A stretch of 64,000 nucleotides of DNA, taken from assembly GCA_002869185.1 (NCBI GenBank), contig PKTN01000001.1, forward strand, positions 62,001 through 126,000. The letters run 5' to 3'. This DNA is from Denitrovibrio sp. GTDB lineage: Bacteria; Chrysiogenota; Deferribacteres; Deferribacterales; Geovibrionaceae. Both the position numbers and the translations under genes were made by a program. The notes below the pieces were generated by a model, which saw only the letters and a program-made list of their open reading frames with translations, had not been told where the DNA came from and searched no databases. Below are positions 1 through 8,972 of the stretch, piece by piece; positions within the stretch are counted from its first letter, which is position 1, and every line of letters begins with the position of its first letter.

Positions 1-1305
1 TTTCAGGCATATCATGACACTCTTACAGGTCTTCCAAATAGGGAACTGCTTGGTGATAGAATAGATGTTGCCCTTGCCTACAGCGCCAGACATGGAAAGA
101 AGCTGGCGGTTATGTTTGTAGACCTAGATAATTTCAAATATATTAACGATACTGCAGGTCATCATGTTGGAGATGTCTTCCTTAAGGAGATTGCCAGTAT
201 ACTTAAAGAATCATGTAGAGATGAGGATACTGTTGCCAGAATAGGTGGTGATGAGTTTGTTATACTGCTACCTGATATTGAAAATGAAACAAGTGCGGAA
301 AACGTAGCAGAAAGAATATTTGAGGCACTCTCTGAGACTATTGTTATAAATGGATACCGTTTAATGGCTGGAGCCAGTATGGGTATGGCTTTCTTTCCAA
401 AGGATGGCGAGTCTGTCACTGAATTACTTCGAAACGCAGATACGGCAATGTATCATGCGAAACAACACGGAAAGGGGCACTTTGAAAAGTATAACTCTAC
501 AATGGATGTTATAAGTGTCGATAGAACTGGAATAGAAGCTGACATTAGACGTGGGTTAAAGAAACGAGAGTTTATAGTATATTATCAACCTGTAACAAGC
601 TTGATTGATGGCTGTGTGAAAGGCTTCGAGGCTTTAGTTAGATGGCGTAGAGAGGACGTCTCAATAACGATGCCGGGCGATTTTATAGATGTTGCTGAGC
701 AATCACTTCTGATCAATGAGCTCGGGGATTACGTTCTAAGAGAGACATGTCAAGTGATGGAACGTATGGCAGAGAAAGGATATGGCTATCTAAGTTACTC
801 AGTAAACGTAAGTAGTAGACAGTTTCAGAACCCTGAGTTCCCTATTAAAGTGAAGAAGACCCTGGAAGAATTTAAGATTGCTCCTCATAAGCTCATCTTC
901 GAAATTACAGAGAATACAGTTGTTATGGATATTCAAGCAGCTATTAAAACGATGAAAATTATTAAAGGTTATGGGATCCGTATATCTTTGGATGATTTTG
1001 GTACTGGGTATTCATCACTTATGTATCTTCAAGAATTTCCTGTTAGCATCCTAAAGATAGATAGAACTTTTACGAGAGATATCTTTGAAAGCATTGAACA
1101 GCAACATATTGTGGATGCTATTGTGTCACTGGCTAAAAACTTCGAGATGCTAGTTATCGCAGAGGGAGTGGAGAACACAAGGCAGATCGCGCACCTTAAA
1201 AAGATTCACTGTGATTTTATCCAAGGATTTTACTTCGCAAAGCCAATGCCAGAGGAAGATATGGTTAAATTACTCGACAGTGGTAGAAAACTAGAGATTT
1301 CATAA
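1..1305 (+). CDS. GGDEF-EAL domain protein, 5'-truncated
   Basis: Reading frame is open from base 1, so the gene starts upstream of the window; the ORF-track start at 112 is an internal Met, because frame 1 before it already reads DTLTGLPNR, the usual beginning of a GGDEF domain. The diguanylate cyclase motif RIGGDEF is intact and an RxxD inhibitory site (RDED) lies five residues before it. The EAL domain carries GFEALVRW, FEITEN and DDFGTGYSSL, so both c-di-GMP synthesis and hydrolysis are plausible. The N-terminal sensory part is not visible. It ends 62 bp before the sensor kinase on the same strand and could be co-transcribed with it. Confidence 0.93.
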   Translation, partial: FQAYHDTLTGLPNRELLGDRIDVALAYSARHGKKLAVMFVDLDNFKYINDTAGHHVGDVFLKEIASILKESCRDEDTVARIGGDEFVILLPDIENETSAENVAERIFEALSETIVINGYRLMAGASMGMAFFPKDGESVTELLRNADTAMYHAKQHGKGHFEKYNSTMDVISVDRTGIEADIRRGLKKREFIVYYQPVTSLIDGCVKGFEALVRWRREDVSITMPGDFIDVAEQSLLINELGDYVLRETCQVMERMAEKGYGYLSYSVNVSSRQFQNPEFPIKVKKTLEEFKIAPHKLIFEITENTVVMDIQAAIKTMKIIKGYGIRISLDDFGTGYSSLMYLQEFPVSILKIDRTFTRDIFESIEQQHIVDAIVSLAKNFEMLVIAEGVENTRQIAHLKKIHCDFIQGFYFAKPMPEEDMVKLLDSGRKLEIS

Positions 1306-1367
1306 AAATCAGATATCAGAATTATTTCTCTTTTCATTTATGCCACTCAGACTATATATTCAGATAA

Positions 1368-3806
1368 ATGATACGTCATAAACTCCAACAAAAAATACTT
1401 ACAGTTATTATTGTCCTTACGATTATCCCGCTAGTTATAATTACAGGTTACTCTATTAATAACCTTAATCAAGTGGAGAAATACCTTCGTGCAAATGCTT
1501 CCAATGCACTTGATAAGCAAGCTACTGACTCTTTAGTCCTTCGAACAAGAGGGGTCGCAGCAGAGGTGGCATCTTTTCTGAAAAACGTCGAAAGTGACCT
1601 TAAAACTCTTGCCATGTTGAAGCCTGATAAGGGTTACTATAAATCATTTTATCAAACACATAAGAAACAGATATGGTCTGTGAAAAACGGAACGGATTAT
1701 ATATACGATTTGCCTCTATATAAAGAGATTACCTTTGTGCTTCCTACTGGGCAGGAGTTTTTACGCATATTGGATGGTGAGTTTACTGGTGAGCTTAGAG
1801 ATGTTTCAGACCCAAAGAATACAACTTATAAGAATGAAGAATATTTCAATAAAGCTTTGGCGTTAAAGAAAGGCGAGGTGTATGTATCCAGAGTTACAGG
1901 TTTTCACGCACTCAAGAATGCCAAAGAGTTCAATGGTGTTATTAGGTTTAGTATGCCTGTGCATGCAGATGACGGATCACTTAGAGGGGTCTGTGTCCTT
2001 TCACTAGATCATAAGCACCTTATGGAGTTTATCTCACACATTACTTCAGCAGAAGAGAGCTTTGTCGCATTGCCAAGATACGCAGAGGGGAACTATGCTT
2101 TTATGTTTGATGATGAGGGTTGGATAATAGCTCACCCAAAACACTGGGACATCAGAGGGTATGATAAAGATGGTAAACTGGTTCCAGCATATACAGTTGA
2201 TTCGCAAGCAGAAGATATTGAGACAGGGCGGATACCTTATAACCTAAAAAAAGCTGGCTTTATCCATAAGAATTATCAGGTGGCTGCTGAGTCGGTTAGT
2301 GCCAAAGAGTATGGAGTCGTTGACGTTACTAACGTAGGTGGTTCGAAGAAGATTATGGCTTATGCGCCTATTATATATAATTCTGGCGAATATGAAGCGA
2401 CAGGTATTTTTGGTGGAGTTACTATAGGGGCACAGGTTAAACAGTTTCATAAGCCTGCTATAGCGATATCAGACGTTATAAAAAATGGTGTTAGTGGTTT
2501 TGTCCTTCGTTCTTTCTTTTTTGTACTACTGAGTGTGATTGCTGTTATTTATGTTGGCTACAGGCTCTCTAGAGGGATTACAAAGCCTCTTATTAGCCTT
2601 ACTGATGGAACAAAAGAGATGGCAAAAGGTAATTTCCAAGCATTGGTTAGTGTTGCCAGTGATGACGAGGTTGGTCAGCTTGCATCCTCTTTTAATAAGA
2701 TGGCTAAAGAACTTGAGCAACGAAGGGATAATCTTGAAAAAACAATAGATAAGTTAAATCAGTCTAAAGATGAGATAACTAAAGAGCGAAACTTTAAGAC
2801 TGTCCTTTTTGAGAATATAGAAACAGGGATATTGACACTAGATGCTGAAAATAGAGTAACGTCAATAAACGAACCTTTAAAAAAGATACTTGGTCTGGAT
2901 GGTGCTGACATGGGCATAGACATCCTTGATTTTTTTGCACTTTGTCCTGATGTCGTTAGCGCTGTAGCCCCTCATTTGAAAGATGATGTAAAGACCAAGT
3001 GGAATGATTATGTAAAGGTGATGAAGGATGGAAGAGAGCTTACATTTAGGCTGGCATTTTTGCCACTCGGAGAAGACCGCGCTGATGGTCGTATCCTCAC
3101 TATAGAAGATCTGACAGAGCGAGTTAATATGCGTGATCAGATGGAGCGTATGCGTAGACTTGCGTCTATGGGGCGTCTGTCTGCTGGGCTTGCACACGAG
3201 ATACGCAATCCATTGACAGGAATAAGCATAATGTTGGACGATCTCCACGATAGGCTTATAGAGAGCCCTGATGATCAGTCGCTGATTCAGCGTTCACTCC
3301 TTGAGATGGAGAGGCTTGAGAACCTGATAAACGAACTTCTTGATTTTGCTGTTGTGAAAGAGTCTAAGATGCAGTCAGTTAATATAGAAAAAGTGATTTC
3401 AGACATAATTATTTTGATGAACAAGCAGTGCGAGAGGGCTGGTATTAAGTTGGTTACAAACTTTACAAGTTTACCTAGTGTTCGTGCTGATGATTCGAAG
3501 CTTAAGCAGGCGTTTATAAACCTTATTGCCAATGCTATCGACTCTATGAAGGGGGGAGGTCGTCTTACTATCTCAATCACAGAGAATGAATCAAGTGTCG
3601 TTGTGACAGTTAGCGATACTGGAATGGGGATAGAACAAGATAAACTACCGTTGATATTTGAGCCTTTTTACACAATGAAGAAGGGTGGTGCAGGGCTAGG
3701 ACTATCTATAACTCACAACATTATTTCTGAGCATGAAGGGGCAATCACTGTTGATAGTGAGTTAGGTGTGGGGACTAGTTTTATTGTGACTCTGCCAAAA
3801 TCCTAA
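1368..3806 (+). CDS. Membrane sensor histidine kinase (dCache-HAMP-PAS-HisKA-HATPase)
   Basis: An 812-aa kinase. TM1 is at about residues 9-29, followed by a periplasmic region of about 350 residues of double-Cache type, TM2 at about 382-402, HAMP, a short coiled coil, a PAS domain at about 475-590, the H-box GLAHEIRNPLTG (phospho-acceptor His near 609), and an HATPase domain with DTGMGI and GAGLGLSI. The architecture resembles DctB-type ligand sensors. It lies just upstream of an NtrC-type regulator and a sigma-54-controlled dicarboxylate-type transporter, so it probably senses a small organic acid. The ligand is inferred, not seen. Confidence 0.92.
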   Translation: MIRHKLQQKILTVIIVLTIIPLVIITGYSINNLNQVEKYLRANASNALDKQATDSLVLRTRGVAAEVASFLKNVESDLKTLAMLKPDKGYYKSFYQTHKKQIWSVKNGTDYIYDLPLYKEITFVLPTGQEFLRILDGEFTGELRDVSDPKNTTYKNEEYFNKALALKKGEVYVSRVTGFHALKNAKEFNGVIRFSMPVHADDGSLRGVCVLSLDHKHLMEFISHITSAEESFVALPRYAEGNYAFMFDDEGWIIAHPKHWDIRGYDKDGKLVPAYTVDSQAEDIETGRIPYNLKKAGFIHKNYQVAAESVSAKEYGVVDVTNVGGSKKIMAYAPIIYNSGEYEATGIFGGVTIGAQVKQFHKPAIAISDVIKNGVSGFVLRSFFFVLLSVIAVIYVGYRLSRGITKPLISLTDGTKEMAKGNFQALVSVASDDEVGQLASSFNKMAKELEQRRDNLEKTIDKLNQSKDEITKERNFKTVLFENIETGILTLDAENRVTSINEPLKKILGLDGADMGIDILDFFALCPDVVSAVAPHLKDDVKTKWNDYVKVMKDGRELTFRLAFLPLGEDRADGRILTIEDLTERVNMRDQMERMRRLASMGRLSAGLAHEIRNPLTGISIMLDDLHDRLIESPDDQSLIQRSLLEMERLENLINELLDFAVVKESKMQSVNIEKVISDIIILMNKQCERAGIKLVTNFTSLPSVRADDSKLKQAFINLIANAIDSMKGGGRLTISITENESSVVVTVSDTGMGIEQDKLPLIFEPFYTMKKGGAGLGLSITHNIISEHEGAITVDSELGVGTSFIVTLPKS

Positions 3807-3816
3807 AATCCTCTAT

Positions 3817-3834
3817 GTGGTGAATTTTCGCCAC
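3817..3834. promoter_or_regulatory. Palindromic site, probable binding site of the NtrC-type regulator
   Basis: GTGGTGAATTTTCGCCAC is a near-perfect 18-bp palindrome between the kinase and the regulator gene. It matches the three sites at 5308, 5336 and 5418 (consensus GTGGCTGAAATTCGCCAC). Its position, 83 bp before the regulator ATG, suggests autoregulation. That role is inferred; no -24/-12 promoter was found beside it. Confidence 0.55.
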
Positions 3835-3916
3835 TTTGCTGTTGCTATTCTAATTACTCATAAGTATTATTGTATTTAATAATTACAACTCAATTCTAAA
3901 AACTAGGTTATTTATT

Positions 3917-5299
3917 ATGGAACGTATACTTATCGTCGATGATGAAGCATTTATTCGTGAAAATCTTGAAAGAGTTTTACAATCTGACGGATATCGAACT
4001 ATATCAGCCGAAAATGGAAACGAAGCACTCACAGCTATTAGCGAACAAGAGGTTGACCTTGTACTCCTTGATCTTAACCTTGGTGCCGAGAGTGGGCTTG
4101 AAGTTCTTAGTAGCCTAAGGGAGATTGAACCTAATCTTTTAGTAATTATAATAACAGGTTATGGTACTGTTGAAAGTGCTGTCGAAGCACTTAAACTTGG
4201 AGCATACGACTATATAAAGAAGCCATTTAAAGCTGATGCGATACACCTTATTGTACGTCTTGCTCTTGAAACTCAATCACTTAAAAGGGAGATGAGGCAG
4301 CTTAGGCGTGATGGTGCGACGCATCATTTTACTGAAGAGATGATAGGCTCAAGCCCGCAGATATTACAGGTTTTTGACCAGATAAGAGAGGTTTCCAAAC
4401 ATGGGACATCCACTGTGCTAATAACTGGTGAGAGTGGCACTGGTAAAGAACTTGCGGCAAGGGCTATACATAAATACTCTGAACGTTCTAATCAGCCATT
4501 TATAGAGATAAACTGTGGTTCACTTCCGTTAAACCTTTTGGAATCAGAGCTTTTTGGATATGAGAAGGGTGCATTCACCGATGCTAAGATCCGAAAAAAG
4601 GGGCTTATCGAAGAGGCTGACGGTGGGACTCTGTTTCTGGATGAGATAGGCGAGATGGATATTTCTCTTCAGGTTAAACTACTTAGAGTGTTAGAAGAGC
4701 GTAATATTAGACGGATTGGTGGCTCTAGAAATATAGAGATAGACACAAGGGTCATTGCTGCGACTAATAGAGATTTAAAATTAGCTGTTGAAGATAAAGA
4801 ATTTAGGGAAGATTTATATTATAGATTAAACGTTGTTCCAATATTCTTGCCCCCTCTTAGAGAGAGAAAAGAGGATATTACGCAACTTTTGAATTTTTTT
4901 ATTAAAAGGTTTAGTAAACAGTTTAATAAACAGGTGAAAGATGTATCTAGACAGGCTTTGGATATGATTCTTAATTATAGGTGGCCTGGTAATGCTAGGG
5001 AGTTGAGGAATGTTGTTGAGAGGATATGTATTATGAGCAGTAGTGTTCATATTACCCCTGACACACTTCCGAAAGAGATAACTGGTGAACCTGTAAATAC
5101 CTCTGTTAAAGAGTGTTTCAGCCTGAATGAAACGGGACTTAATCTTGAAGAAGAGATCGCGTCTATAGAGAAAGAATACATAAGAAAAGCTCTTCAGATG
5201 ACAGGGGCTAATGTTGCTAAAACTTCAAGACTTTTGCAGATTCCTAGGGGGACTCTGAGGTATAAGATAGAGAAATATGAGCTAACTGATACTGACTAA
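3917..5299 (+). CDS. Sigma-54-dependent response regulator (NtrC family)
   Basis: A 460-aa protein with a receiver domain (phospho-acceptor Asp in LVLLDLNLG, about residue 52), an AAA+ domain with Walker A GESGTGKE and the sigma-54 contact motif GAFTDA, and a C-terminal Fis-type helix-turn-helix ending [13 protein letters not shown]. All elements needed for enhancer-dependent activation are intact. It follows the kinase by 110 bp and precedes a gene with a canonical -24/-12 promoter. The palindromes flanking its gene are the likely binding sites. Confidence 0.95.
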   Translation: MERILIVDDEAFIRENLERVLQSDGYRTISAENGNEALTAISEQEVDLVLLDLNLGAESGLEVLSSLREIEPNLLVIIITGYGTVESAVEALKLGAYDYIKKPFKADAIHLIVRLALETQSLKREMRQLRRDGATHHFTEEMIGSSPQILQVFDQIREVSKHGTSTVLITGESGTGKELAARAIHKYSERSNQPFIEINCGSLPLNLLESELFGYEKGAFTDAKIRKKGLIEEADGGTLFLDEIGEMDISLQVKLLRVLEERNIRRIGGSRNIEIDTRVIAATNRDLKLAVEDKEFREDLYYRLNVVPIFLPPLRERKEDITQLLNFFIKRFSKQFNKQVKDVSRQALDMILNYRWPGNARELRNVVERICIMSSSVHITPDTLPKEITGEPVNTSVKECFSLNETGLNLEEEIASIEKEYIRKALQMTGANVAKTSRLLQIPRGTLRYKIEKYELTDTD

Positions 5300-5630
5300 T
5301 TGTAAATCTGGTTGAAATTAGCCACAGTAGATAATGTGGCTGAAATCCGCCTGATATGAATATGTTATTAAGTATAAACGTGTTAGCTTTATTTGTTGGT
5401 GTTTTTTTTTGTATTTGGTGGCTGAAATTCGCCATGTTTTTTACTTTTAATCTATTTCAAATTTATAACAACTTTATACATCGGCAACTAGATGAAGTCA
5501 TATGTGACCTTTACCCTCAATAACTTATATAAATACCCTAAGTTACTCTTTTTAAAATAATATCTACTGGCACGCCTATTGCTTTTATCAGCGAGTCAAT
5601 TCAATAGTTTTATTTTTTAAGGAGAATTCT
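5300..5630. promoter_or_regulatory. Upstream control region of the DASS transporter (three enhancer-like palindromes)
   Basis: This 331-bp gene-free stretch contains three copies of a palindrome: 5308-5325 (CTGGTTGAAATTAGCCAC), 5336-5353 (GTGGCTGAAATCCGCCTG) and 5418-5435 (GTGGCTGAAATTCGCCAT). They lie about 130-260 bp upstream of a -24/-12 promoter, the distance expected of enhancer sites. The sites match the one in front of the regulator gene. The rest of the stretch is AT-rich with no credible ORF. Confidence 0.7.
5568..5583 (+). promoter_or_regulatory. Sigma-54 (-24/-12) promoter
   Basis: TGGCACGCCTATTGCT matches the consensus TGGCACG-N4-TTGCW exactly, with the invariant GG and GC 12 bp apart. 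It sits about 48 bp before the transporter ATG and downstream of the enhancer-like palindromes. Confidence 0.9.
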
Positions 5631-7370
5631 ATGGTCGCTAATATTTGGAATCGTTTGTGGGTTATGCACGACGAAACAAAAGCTCTAACACTTTTCAGCC
5701 CTAAGGCTATGCTCAAAAAATTCACTGGTAACTCATATTCAACTGATGTTAACCCTGAGCACGACGTTGATCTCGCTGATGAAATGGACGAAGCACCAGC
5801 AGAGCACAACAGACGTGTGACACCTAGTCCTGACGGTCTTGAAGAGGGTGAACCTCGTGAATATACTACAAGACAAAAGATAGGGCTTATACTCGGACCT
5901 GTACTGTTTATACTTATGCTTATAGTTCCAACCCCAGGTGGAATGGAACCAGTGGCTCAGAAGATGGCAGCAGTAGCATTCCTTATGGCTACATGGTGGA
6001 TGTGTGAATCTATCCCAATCCCTGCTACAAGTCTTTTGCCACTTGCTCTTTTCCCTCTGCTTGGGATTATGCATACAAAAAAGGCTGCTGCACCTTATGC
6101 TAGTCATCTAATCTTCCTTTTTATGGGTGGATTTATTATCGCTCTTTCAATGCAGCGTTGGAACCTTCATAAGCGTATTGCTATGAATATCGTTAAGGTA
6201 GTAGGTTTCTCACCTAGCCGTCTTATCTTCGGATTTATGGCTGCGACAGCTGTTTTGTCTGCTTTCGTTTCTAACACAGCTACAACAGTTATGATGATGC
6301 CTATTGGTCTTGCTATTGTTCATCACGTAGTAGAGGAAGGGACTAAAGAGGGGCTTGATAAGGATATTGATTTCTCACCTGAAAAGTTCGCATTTGGGCT
6401 TAACCTTATGCTTGGTATAGCTTACGCTGCCTCAATCGGTGGCATAGCAACGCTCATCGGAACACCTCCTAACACGGTCCTTGCTGGTTACCTTAACAAA
6501 ACATACGGTTATGAGATCACTTTTGCATCATGGCTTATGGTTGGTGTACCACTCGTGCTTGTATTCCTCCCTCTTTGCTGGTTATGGCTTACAAGAGTAG
6601 CTAACCCTATGAAACTTAAGAAAGTTCCTTGTGGTAAAGAGCTTATTGGTGCAGAGCTTAAAAAGATGGGAAGTATGGTTCCAGGAGAGAAGTGGACACT
6701 TGTTGTTTTCACTCTTACAGCTCTTGGTTGGATATTCCGTAAGAAGCTCGGATTTATGTTCGCAGACCCAAAACTTATAACGGATGCAACTATAGCTATG
6801 ACAGGAGCACTTCTTCTTTTCATGATCCCAATCAATATGAAAAAGAATCAATTCGTAATGGATTGGCACTGGGCTTCTAAACTACCTTGGGGAGTTCTTA
6901 TACTCTTTGGTGGTGGTCTTAGTATGGCGGCTGGTTTCAAGACATCTAAGCTTGCTGAATGGATCGGTTCTCAGGTTTCACTTCTGGAGCACGCACCAAT
7001 AATCGTATTGATTTTTGCAGTTGCAACACTCATAATCTTCCTCACAGAGCTTACGTCAAACACAGCTACATCTGCTATGGTTATGCCTATCCTGTCAGCT
7101 GTCGCTATAGGGCTTGGTCAAAATCCACTTCTGCTTGTTGTACCTGCTGCAATAGCTGCTTCATGTGCATTCATGCTCCCTGTTGCTACACCGCCTAACG
7201 CCATTGTATTTGGCTCAGGCTATGTTACGATACCGCAGATGGTTAAGAGTGGAATTGGTCTCAATATAATTGGTATCATTCTTACAGTTGCTATTACTTA
7301 TCTCATAGTATTCCCAGTTTTTGGAATAGAGATTAATGTCCTTCCTGTATGGGCAACAATGCTTAAATAA
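5631..7370 (+). CDS. DASS-family (SLC13-like) anion/dicarboxylate transporter
   Basis: A 579-aa protein with about 12 hydrophobic segments and the two family repeats SNTATTVMMMPIG and SNTATSAMVMPIL, plus PVATPPNAIVFGSG. These are hallmarks of the divalent anion:Na+ symporter family (C4-dicarboxylates, citrate, sulfate). An unusual hydrophilic, acidic N-terminal extension of about 80 residues precedes the first membrane segment. The start has a strong Shine-Dalgarno (AAGGAGAATTCT-ATG). It is expressed from the sigma-54 promoter at 5568, presumably through the upstream two-component system. The substrate is most likely a dicarboxylate by context. Confidence 0.92.
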   Translation: MVANIWNRLWVMHDETKALTLFSPKAMLKKFTGNSYSTDVNPEHDVDLADEMDEAPAEHNRRVTPSPDGLEEGEPREYTTRQKIGLILGPVLFILMLIVPTPGGMEPVAQKMAAVAFLMATWWMCESIPIPATSLLPLALFPLLGIMHTKKAAAPYASHLIFLFMGGFIIALSMQRWNLHKRIAMNIVKVVGFSPSRLIFGFMAATAVLSAFVSNTATTVMMMPIGLAIVHHVVEEGTKEGLDKDIDFSPEKFAFGLNLMLGIAYAASIGGIATLIGTPPNTVLAGYLNKTYGYEITFASWLMVGVPLVLVFLPLCWLWLTRVANPMKLKKVPCGKELIGAELKKMGSMVPGEKWTLVVFTLTALGWIFRKKLGFMFADPKLITDATIAMTGALLLFMIPINMKKNQFVMDWHWASKLPWGVLILFGGGLSMAAGFKTSKLAEWIGSQVSLLEHAPIIVLIFAVATLIIFLTELTSNTATSAMVMPILSAVAIGLGQNPLLLVVPAAIAASCAFMLPVATPPNAIVFGSGYVTIPQMVKSGIGLNIIGIILTVAITYLIVFPVFGIEINVLPVWATMLK

Positions 7371-7414
7371 TCAAATAGAAAACCATATAGGCATTATGTC
7401 TATAAAATATTATC

Positions 7415-7449
7415 AACGCTCAGGTAAATTACTATCTGAGCGTTTTTTT
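7415..7449 (+). terminator. Rho-independent terminator after the DASS transporter
   Basis: The 9-bp stem AACGCTCAG/CTGAGCGTT is followed immediately by a run of T, 45 bp after the stop codon. Confidence 0.9.
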
Positions 7450-7817
7450 ATATGTAGTGTAAAAAGGCTGAAATATTATAACAGTGTTCTTATGGTTAAA
7501 GTTTTTAAATAAATAATAAAACAATTTAGTTGAATAATTTTAGATCTTTGCTGCTTTTTTTTGTCTATGATTTGAAATATGCAAATAATTATATGTTTCC
7601 AAGAATCGCACTGTAACAAAAGTTAGAACTGTTTTATTATTAAAAAATTTAATGCGAGCGTTTTATATTTCTAATCATATGTTCTTATTATAAAAATATA
7701 ATAAATCGGAACTTTGTTTTAAAAATAGCACACGTTTGTTTAGTATTGAATTTTGTAATGATATATTTAATTGATAATACAGGATATTTTATTTTTGATG
7801 ATCGTCTTTTTATTTTG

Positions 7818-7836
7818 TTGATAAATGCTTTATCAA
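7818..7836. promoter_or_regulatory. Palindrome upstream of the hydrogenase operon
   Basis: TTGATAAATGCTTTATCAA is a perfect 8-3-8 inverted repeat centred 42 bp before the small-subunit ATG. It is a likely operator. The half-site TTGAT resembles FNR, but the spacing (9 instead of 4) does not fit the FNR consensus. Confidence 0.5.
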
Positions 7837-7868
7837 AATGAACATTTAAAAAAATTTGAGGTTTAAGT

Positions 7869-8972
7869 ATGTCAGACAATTCTTTTTTTAGTGGTGGGAT
7901 CAATAGACGTGAGTTTTTACGTCTCTCCGCAGGTCTAACCGCAATGATGGGTTTACCATATTCTATGCACACAAAAGTTGCTGAAGCGGCAGTAGCTGAC
8001 GACCGTCCACCTGTTATATGGCTTCACTTTCAAGAGTGTACAGGTTGTTCTGAGTCGCTTATTCGTTCTGGTCATCCAGATACTGCTTCACTAATACTAG
8101 ATCTTATCTCACTCGATTACCACGAGACACTTATGATAGGTTCAGGACATCAGGCAGAAGAATCTCTGCACAAGAGTATGAAGAACAACTGGGGCAAGTA
8201 TATCCTTGTTGTCGAGGGTGCGGTTCCTATGGCAGAGAACGGTATCTACTGTAAGGTTGCAGGTAAAACAGCAGCAGACTCTCTTAAAGAGGTCTCAGAG
8301 GGTGCAGCAGCAGTTATCTGTATCGGTACTTGCTCATCTTTCGGAGGAGTACAGGCGGCTGCTCCAAACCCAACGGGGGCTGTTTCTGCGGCTAGTCTAA
8401 TAACGGATAAACCAGTTATTAATATTCCTGGCTGTCCTCCTAGTCCTTATAACCTCCTCGCAACTATACTCTACTACTTAACATTAAAAAAACTTCCAAA
8501 GCTCGACAAACTCAACAGACCAGAGTTTGCATACGGCAGAAGAATACATGAGCATTGCGAAAGAAGACCACATTTTGATGCTGGTCGTTTTGCAGAGCAG
8601 TTTGGTGATGAAGGTCACTCACAAGGTTATTGCCTATATAAACTTGGTTGTAAAGGACCTGTAACACACGCTAACTGTAGCGTTCAGAGGTTTAACGATG
8701 TCGGTGTATGGCCTGTCTCAATGGGGCACCCTTGTATTGGCTGTACAGAGCCTGATGTTATGTTTCATACTTCTATTTACGATAAGGTACAGATACACGA
8801 AGTTACTCCTCCTGATTTCTATCCAAATGCTAAACCATCAAAACGAGGTAAGGGTGCTGATCCACTGACAACAGCGGTTGTTGGTATGTTTGCAGGTGCT
8901 GGAATTGGTGCTAGTGCTATGATGGCGAAAAAGCTTCCGCAGGAGGGCGAAGATGAAGAAGACAAGACGTGA
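7869..8972 (+). CDS. hybO: NiFe hydrogenase small subunit (group 1, HybO-like)
   Basis: A 367-aa protein with a twin-arginine signal (NRREFLRLSAGL) and the proximal-cluster motif ECTGCSESL. Further cysteines typical of the medial and distal Fe-S clusters (PGCPPSP, CKGPVTHANC, HPCIGCTEPD) are present. A weakly hydrophobic C-terminal segment may anchor it in the membrane. Gene order small subunit, Fe-S protein, NrfD-like protein, large subunit, protease equals E. coli hybOABCD, so it should be a periplasm-facing H2 uptake enzyme donating to the quinone pool. hyp maturation genes are not in the window. Confidence 0.95.
   Translation: MSDNSFFSGGINRREFLRLSAGLTAMMGLPYSMHTKVAEAAVADDRPPVIWLHFQECTGCSESLIRSGHPDTASLILDLISLDYHETLMIGSGHQAEESLHKSMKNNWGKYILVVEGAVPMAENGIYCKVAGKTAADSLKEVSEGAAAVICIGTCSSFGGVQAAAPNPTGAVSAASLITDKPVINIPGCPPSPYNLLATILYYLTLKKLPKLDKLNRPEFAYGRRIHEHCERRPHFDAGRFAEQFGDEGHSQGYCLYKLGCKGPVTHANCSVQRFNDVGVWPVSMGHPCIGCTEPDVMFHTSIYDKVQIHEVTPPDFYPNAKPSKRGKGADPLTTAVVGMFAGAGIGASAMMAKKLPQEGEDEEDKT

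Larger units (their letters stand above)
7371..7868. other. Gene-free region between transporter and hydrogenase operon
   Basis: 498 bp with no credible ORF. It begins with the transporter's terminator, is very AT-rich, and near its right end holds the palindrome at 7818. No -24/-12 promoter was found, so the hydrogenase promoter is not assigned. Confidence 0.6.

Noticed and set aside
7818-7836. FNR binding site before the hydrogenase operon
   Set aside because: TTGAT and ATCAA are 9 bp apart, not the 4 bp that FNR needs.
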